Part shown: in pieces, positions 58,386 to 64,000 of the stretch
Layout of the letters: each line of letters opens with the position of its first letter
Position numbering within the stretch: the stretch's first letter is position 1
Position numbers and translations under genes: made by a program
The notes under the pieces: model-generated
The model's input: only the letters and a program-made list of their open reading frames with translations
Database searches by the model: none
Told to the model about the DNA's origin: nothing
DNA from: Cephalopachus bancanus
Lineage: Eukaryota; Chordata; Mammalia; Primates; Tarsiidae
Direction of reading: 5' to 3'
DNA: 64,000 bases
NCBI GenBank assembly: GCA_027257055.1
Contig: JAPVLO010000205.1
Span: 248,001-312,000, forward strand

Positions 58386-59240
58386 GAAGGAAATCAAAAT
58401 ATTTCACTCCAAAATTTACTTCTTTGACTTATTTCAGGATGGCTATTCAAGTACAAGAATAGCTAAAAAGTTGTCTGGAGGGGAAGGGTGGAGATTTGCA
58501 TCTGCAGAGAAGATTTGCATTGATACAGCTAGGTTTTCTCTGATGCCCTTCCTTGTCTGGATCTAGGAAAGATGAACTGAGAGCCTGACACCTTTTTTTT
58601 TTTTAATTTTTTTTTTTTTTTTGAGCCAGGGTCTCATGCTGTTGCCCGGCTGTACCCACAGTTTGCCACAGCTTTGACCTCCTGGGCTGAGGCGATCCTT
58701 TCTCCCAGCCTCCCACGTAGCTGGGACTGGTGTGCACCATGCCCAGATAATTTTTAAATTTTTTTGTAGAGACGGGGTCTTGCTGTGTTGTCCTGGCGGG
58801 TCTTGAACTCCTCGGCTCAAGCAATTCTCCCGCCTCAGTCTCCCAAAGTGTTGGGATTACACTGTACCTGGCCTCCTTTATAGGTCATCATCTACCATCT
58901 GTTCTCTCTAAGGGCTGCTTCCTGTGATGTTTTATCTACATAATAAGACACCCCTTGCTAGCCAAGCCTCTTTCTCCCCGCCTCCACCTGATTTAGCACC
59001 ATAATCTATTCCGGCCATGCTCCAAACCCTCATTCTTTCTGTAATATCAAAATGGTGTATATAGACCTCTGAACCCCATTACGGGGTTGGGGTGATATCT
59101 CTGTGGTTCTCTCCCATGCATGATAATAAATTTGCATGCTGTTTCTCCTATTAATCTGCCTTTTGTCAGGGGATTTTTTTTCAGCGAAACTTCAGAGGGC
59201 AAAGGGGACATTTGCTCTTTTTGGCTCCTGTACCTGACAC
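58386..59240 (+). mobile_element. Solo LTR (ERV1-type), interrupted by an Alu
   Basis: 58386-58596 and 58874-59240 form one LTR: 'tggctattcaagtacaagaat' early, AATAAATTTGCATGC near 59125, 'ttttgtcaggggatttttttt' and 'cttcagagggcaaagggg' at the end, as in class I LTRs. Lies in old L1 sequence. No internal viral genes. Confidence 0.7.
58597..58873 (-). repeat. Alu
   Basis: Minus strand; inserted in the ERV1-type LTR. Confidence 0.85.
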
Positions 59241-59364
59241 GCCCATCAGTTGGTGAATGGATAAACTGTGGAATAGCCATACTATAGAATACCACTCAAC
59301 AATAACAGGAAGGCAACTTCTTGAAACACAGCAGAATGAATCTCCAAGACATTATTACTGGGGG

Positions 59365-60068
<704 letters not shown>

Positions 60069-60404
60069 AAAACACAAAGCAGAAAGCATATAACTGCCAG
60101 GCACCAAAGTGTATGTGTGGGAGGAGGGAGACGTACTGACTGCACAGCCCTCAGGCTCATCGTGGCCCGCGCCCCGAGCAGAACGCTGGGCAGACTTTCG
60201 CTTGCGTTGTCACTACTCTCTGGGCGTTCCTGAGGTCGGCATGTGCCGGGCCGCCTCCCGGGGAGCAGCAGTGTTCCCCGAAAGCCGTTCCTTCCGGGAG
60301 TTCAGACAGCCGTGCGAGCCAGGGACGCCTGCTCTGTTGCGCTCGCCCCCGACCCCTGCCAGCGACTGATGAACTCTGGCCGCCTCCCAAGCTGCTGTCC
60401 TCTG

Positions 60405-60418
60405 AGTTTCCCTTTCCT
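60405..60418 (-). promoter_or_regulatory. HERC5: ISRE (ISGF3/IRF site)
   Basis: AGTTTCCCTTTCCT, a perfect match to AGTTTCNNTTTCNY (GGAAAGGGAAACT on the other strand), ~250 bp upstream of the HERC5 ATG. Fits the strong type I interferon induction of HERC5. Confidence 0.85.
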
Positions 60419-60447
60419 TCTCGACCCTGGCCCTAGAACACCCATTC

Positions 60448-60461
60448 AGTTTCGTTTCCCC
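60448..60461 (-). promoter_or_regulatory. HERC5: Second IRF-type site
   Basis: AGTTTCGTTTCCCC; contains the IRF core AANNGAAA on the minus strand but with one base, not two, between GAAA blocks. 43 bp from the perfect ISRE. Confidence 0.6.
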
Positions 60462-60500
60462 ACGAGCAACGGCCCCGCCCCCAAACCGCGCGTGGGGAGC

Positions 60501-60576
60501 CGGCGTCGGGGAGGGGCGGGGCCAGCGGCTCGGGTGCCCGGCGTCGGGGAGGGGCGGGGCCGGAGGCTGCGGTTCC
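60501..60576 (+). repeat. 38-bp tandem duplication carrying GC boxes
   Basis: Units 60501-60538 and 60539-60576 share CGGCGTCGGGGAGGGGCGGG and then diverge. Each has a GGGGCGGGGC Sp1 site. Confidence 0.85.
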
Positions 60577-60669
60577 CCGACGCCGCCGCTCGACGCCCGG
60601 GGCGCTGGACGCGCGCGGTGCTCGCAGTCCACCCCGTGCCTCGCGGCTCGCGTAGCCGACGGAGCCGCG

Positions 60670-60934
60670 ATGGAGCAGAGGCCACCCAGGAGGTCGCGGG
60701 GCCACGCGCGCTCGGCCCCCCGGCCGGCCGCCGCGTCCCGGCCCGCCAAGCCGCCGCCGAACGCACAGCTCTGGCTGTTCCCGCGCGCCGCGGGTCTCCT
60801 CAGCGAGCTGCCCAGCGACCTGGAGGCGACGCGTCAGCTCAGCTGCGCGCGGGAGCGTCTGGCGGTGCTGCGGCGCGGCGGGGTCGGCGTCGAGGTGCAC
60901 CCGCTGCCCGCCGAGAGCCGCGCCGGGAAGCCCA
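60670..60934 (+). CDS. HERC5: HERC5 exon 1
   Basis: 265 bp, donor GTGAGA, phase 1 end. Codes for 88 residues: a basic, Pro/Ala-rich start ([20 protein letters not shown]), then [20 protein letters not shown] and [20 protein letters not shown]. CpG-dense. Long antisense ORFs over it are by-products of GC content. Confidence 0.92.
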
Positions 60935-63706
60935 GTGAGAGGGCTGGGGCGGGGAGCGGGCGGCCGGGGTCCGCGCCGGCGGGGGGCACGCCCGGGGCTG
61001 TCCGCGGTGGCCGCCCGCGCGCCCCCTCGCCCTGTCCCCGCCGGGCGCGGGGTTCGCGGGAGGCTGGCGACGCGTCGGTCGTCCCCTGGGCAGCCGCGCG
61101 GGCAGCGGCTTCGCTTTAGCCCGGCTTCCCTTATCCTTGGCTTCTGTTCTGGTTGGTCCCCCCTCCCGCTCGCTCCCTTACTCCTTTCTAGAACAGGCCT
61201 GCTGGAGTTTTGTGAACCTTTTGAGAATGTCGCCTTCAGTTGCACTTTTTTTTTTTTTTTTTTTGAGTCAGAGTTTCACTCTGTCGCCCAGGCTGGTGAG
61301 TACAGTGGCACGCTCCCGGCCACCGCAGCCTCGACCTGCTGGGCTCAGGCGATCCTTTCACCTCAGCCTTCCAGGTAACTGGGACTACAGGTGCGCGCCA
61401 CCATGCGGCTGATTTTTTGACTTATTGTAGAGACGAGGTCTCACTACGTTGCCCAGGCTGGTCTCGAACTCCTGGGCTCAGGCGATCCTCCCGCCTCGAC
61501 CTCCCAAATGTGCTGGGATGACAGCCACCAGTCCCTGAGCCCAGCCAGTTGCGCTTCATCCTCCACCCCCAGCCCCCTCAGCCCCCCACCCCCACCCCTC
61601 CGGGTTCGAATCTCCTGGATCTTAGGTGGAACCGTGGTTCCGACTTTGCAGATGGGCAAGGCAGATGCCCACACCTTCATCTTTAAAGTATTGTCCATCT
61701 GTGGAGTGGAGAAATTGTAGTGTCTTAAGTGGGTGAATTTTGCATCTAGGTTGAAGTGAAGCATCCTTTCTGTTTCCTAAGGGGCGTTTGCATTTCTTTT
61801 TCGGTAAAACTGACTTTTCGTCTTTACCTGGCTTTTTAAAGCATGGAGTTTTTAATCTTTTCCTCGTTTGAAGTAGGTGTTTGAATATTGTCCGTCGTAT
61901 ATTTTTCTCTTGCCTTTAGTTCTGTTTTTTTTTTTTTTTTTTTTAACTCTGCACAGTTTTTTGTAGCCATTCATCAGTTTGTTTTTTTTTCTTTTAAGAA
62001 AAAAAAAGAGACCGGGCTTGGTGGCTCAGCCTGTAATCCCAGCACTTTGGGAGGCCGAGGTGAGAGAATTGCCTGAACCCACGGGTTTGAGACCAGCCCT
62101 GGCAACTTGGCAAGACCTCGCCTCTACAATAAATAAAAAATTAGCTGGGTGTGGTAGCACACACCTGTAATTCCAGCTTCTTGGAAGGTTGAGGCAGAAG
62201 GATCGCCTAAGCCCAGCAGGTCGAGGCTGCGGTGGCCGTGAGTGTGGCACTGCACTCCAGCCTGAGCGATGAAGTGAGACTCCAACTCAAAAAAAACACA
62301 AAAAACCGAAAGAAAGAAAGAAAAAATGGCTAGCTGCATGTCCCAGTGCTGTTTCTTGAATACCCTTTTTAAAAAAACTGATTTAAAATGTGGAGTCTCT
62401 AAAAAAAAGTGTTAGTCTGTTGGGCATTTCTTATTACCAAACTATTTTGATTCCCCTGGCATTTGTAACATGGTTTGGTTTTGAGATTTCTTCACTAGTA
62501 GCTTCTATTTTATTAGTACTGAAGAATGAAACAGGATCCCAAATTCCTCTACTTTAATGTTTTTGTGAACTAAGTAAGGGTGATTCCTAACGAGTGGATG
62601 ACTTCAAATCTCTTAACTTTTAGGAAGGACTAATGTGCACTTGGAGCAACAGAAATTCTGTCGCTAGCATCCCCTTCACAAACAGTCCCCAACAAAATCC
62701 TTTGTTTTAACAACACAGGCGTCGGGCAACCTCTTTGCATCCTCTCTCACTGTGAGAGCTTTTCTGTTTTCTCAATAAATCCTGATTTCTCACTAAAAAA
62801 AAAAAAAAAAGACACAGGCATTGGCTTCCAGTGGAAGCTGTTAGGAGGTGCTTCTTGTCGTTTGCTTTGTTTTTGGAAAAAGTATGTTTCAGAATACACA
62901 ATGTATTTGTTCTCGAAATGAGTTATGTCGTGCTAAAATTAAGTTGTATTTTCTTACAGACCTTTTCATTTTTATCATTTCAAATGTAGCTTCTCCATCT
63001 ACACTTAAGAATATATAAGCAGATATTTATTTTATTTTTATTTTTGAGTTGTAGTCTCACTCCTTCACCCAGGCTGGGGTACAGTGGCACGCACGCTCAC
63101 GGCCACCCCAGTGTCGACCTTCTGGCTCCAGCGATCCTTCCACCTCAGCCTTTCGAGTAACTGGAACTACAAATGTGTACTACCACGCCCGGCTATTTTT
63201 TTATTTTATTGTAGAGATGAGGTCTCGCCAAGTTGCCCAGGCTGGTCTCGAACCCGCGGGCTCAGACAGTCTACTCGCCTCAGCCTCCCAAAGTGCTGGG
63301 ATTACAGGCTGAGCTTCCGAGCCCGGCCAGCAGATATTTAATTGACTATTTTTAGGGTATATTCTGTTTAAAACAAAGTATAAGTCAGTACTTTTCCAAA
63401 TTTAAAAAAAATTTATGATCTAGACAGTTGTCATTCCCAATTTGCTTAAGATTCCCAGTCTTCTTAAAGGAGAAATTTGTGTTAAGTCAAAGTTTGTCTA
63501 GTTGAAATATTTTCCAGATATTTTAAGTGCATCATAATGAAATAAAAAATATAGTGGGTAATAATTGGATGGATTTGCTCTGCAGAGTACATCAAGTTAG
63601 GGAAAAAAATGAAGATCCATTCCATGGACCAAGGAGCAGAGCACATAGTAGTTCTGTCCTCAGAGGGAAAACCATTCGAGTACAGCTATGGCATGGAACA
63701 AGTGAG
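60670..63706 (+). CDS. HERC5: HERC5, first two coding exons (N-terminus)
   Basis: Exon 1 60670-60934 and exon 2 63586-63706 join in frame for 128 codons and continue beyond the window. HERC5 is the main human ISG15 E3 ligase: an interferon-induced, polysome-associated HECT enzyme that modifies newly made proteins and restricts viruses. Only the start and the entry to the RCC1-like propeller are seen here. [29 protein letters not shown] and [20 protein letters not shown] match HERC5 rather than HERC6. ATG has a good context (G at -3 and +4). Position downstream of HERC6 and the ISRE promoter agree. Confidence 0.93.
61243..61530 (-). repeat. Alu
   Basis: Minus strand, in HERC5 intron 1 just past the CpG island. 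Confidence 0.87.
61531..62011 (+). other. HERC5 intron 1, unique
   Basis: C-rich (61555-61600) then AT-rich; a T tract at 61926. No recognised feature. Confidence 0.5.
62012..62310 (+). repeat. Alu
   Basis: Plus strand dimer in HERC5 intron 1. Confidence 0.88.
62311..62712 (+). other. HERC5 intron 1, unique
   Basis: No recognised feature. Confidence 0.5.
62721..62810 (+). mobile_element. R-only LTR retroposon, copy C
   Basis: A 74-bp core (62721-62794), 16-A tail (62795-62810) and target duplication ACACAGGC (62713-62720 and 62812-62819). Core has a stem-loop CTCTCAC/GTGAGAG and TCTCAATAAATCCTGA. Its length equals the 74-bp R region of the LTR at 54325-54398, and GCAACCTCTT near the start and TCTCAATAAATCC..TTTCTCACT at the end match it. 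Confidence 0.8.
62820..63029 (+). other. HERC5 intron 1, unique
   Basis: No recognised feature. Confidence 0.5.
63030..63327 (-). repeat. Alu (type II-like)
   Basis: Minus strand; flanked by the repeat AGCAGATATTTA (63018 and 63328). Confidence 0.9.
63586..63706 (+). CDS. HERC5: HERC5 exon 2 (start of RCC1-like repeats)
   Basis: 121 bp; acceptor CTCTGCAG; two bases complete a Lys codon, then [39 protein letters not shown] and a split Arg. The donor is taken as AG|GTAGGG because it keeps the Arg seen in human; GTGAGG at 63702 is an alternative. Confidence 0.88.
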
Positions 63707-64000
63707 GTAGGGAACTTTCTATTATTAAAAATTATCTTAATTTTACTCAAAGGACAGTAATAATTCTTGTAGGGAAATGTCACCATATATTAGTCTTGCT
63801 CCTTGCTTCATATAGTAGCATCTTAAGTAGATGATGAATTCTGAACGGTCCAGTGAAGTCCATCAGTATACTACTTACCATGTGTCTCCTAGGGCAGGTG
63901 TCATGTGTTGGCTTTAAATAGTCAGTCTGACTGGTCCTAAACTGGACTTTCACATTCATTAACTCATTTGATCCTCACAGTAATCCTGTAAGTTAAGTTT
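63707..64000 (+). other. HERC5: HERC5 intron 2, start
   Basis: Unique AT-rich sequence; 'aactcatttgatcctcacagtaatcctgta' at the very end is MIR-like and cut by the window edge. Confidence 0.5.

Larger units (their letters stand above)
60150..61110 (+). promoter_or_regulatory. HERC5: HERC5 CpG island and promoter
   Basis: Sharp change to very GC- and CpG-rich DNA covering the putative promoter, exon 1 and start of intron 1. No TATA box near the start codon; several GC boxes (60470-60562). Confidence 0.9.

Noticed and set aside
60213..61245. Long antisense ORFs (178, 270 and 106 codons) across the CpG island
   Set aside because: They overlap HERC5 exon 1 in very GC-rich DNA where stops are rare; the translations are Arg/Pro/Ala-rich without family signatures.

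Overview
This window is primate genomic DNA, most likely from a lorisiform strepsirrhine (galago or loris). It is packed with Alu elements, many with a tRNA-like left arm carrying a perfect pol III B box (GGTTCGAGACC). That chimeric type is known from galago 'type II' Alus. Old L1, MaLR LTR, MIR and MER5A remnants are also present. The species call is inference; the exons and repeats themselves are read directly.

Two host genes lie head to tail on the + strand. The 3' part of HERC6 (13 exons, 1201-47208) encodes the spacer and the whole HECT ligase domain, with every splice phase compatible and the catalytic cysteine codon intact. About 13.5 kb downstream a CpG island (about 60150-61110) carries the start of HERC5: exon 1 (60670-60934) and exon 2 (63586-63706). 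The HERC5 promoter has a perfect ISRE (60405-60418) and a second IRF-type site (60448-60461), as expected for the interferon-induced ISG15 ligase. Both genes belong to the interferon-inducible small-HERC cluster and run off the window edges.

Region by region: 1-27 kb is HERC6 intron with exons, Alus, two mariner elements and old L1/MaLR fragments. A near-complete L1 (27546-33902) sits in sense in a HERC6 intron, flanked by a perfect 17-bp target duplication. Then 34-47 kb holds the HECT exons, a MaLR LTR, a Tigger-like element, a MER5A split by a 300-bp local duplicate, and a twin-primed L1. From 47 to 60 kb lies an intergenic stretch built on an old L1 that has been hit by Alus, a mariner, a younger truncated L1 and two solo LTRs. 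The last 4 kb is the HERC5 promoter, exon 1, intron 1 and exon 2.

The most unusual signal is a set of 67-90 bp poly(A)-tailed insertions (10601, 43354, 62721, and a different family at 6316), most with target duplications. Three of them align with just the R region, from predicted cap site to poly(A) site, of a minus-strand solo LTR in the same window (R at 54325-54398). They look like L1-mobilised copies of short LTR transcripts that contain only R. Other points of note are mariner copies sharing one internal deletion, and an Alu fragment trapped between the target duplication and the 5' UTR of the full-length L1. No search or alignment program was run; repeat boundaries are good to about 5-20 bp unless a target duplication fixes them.
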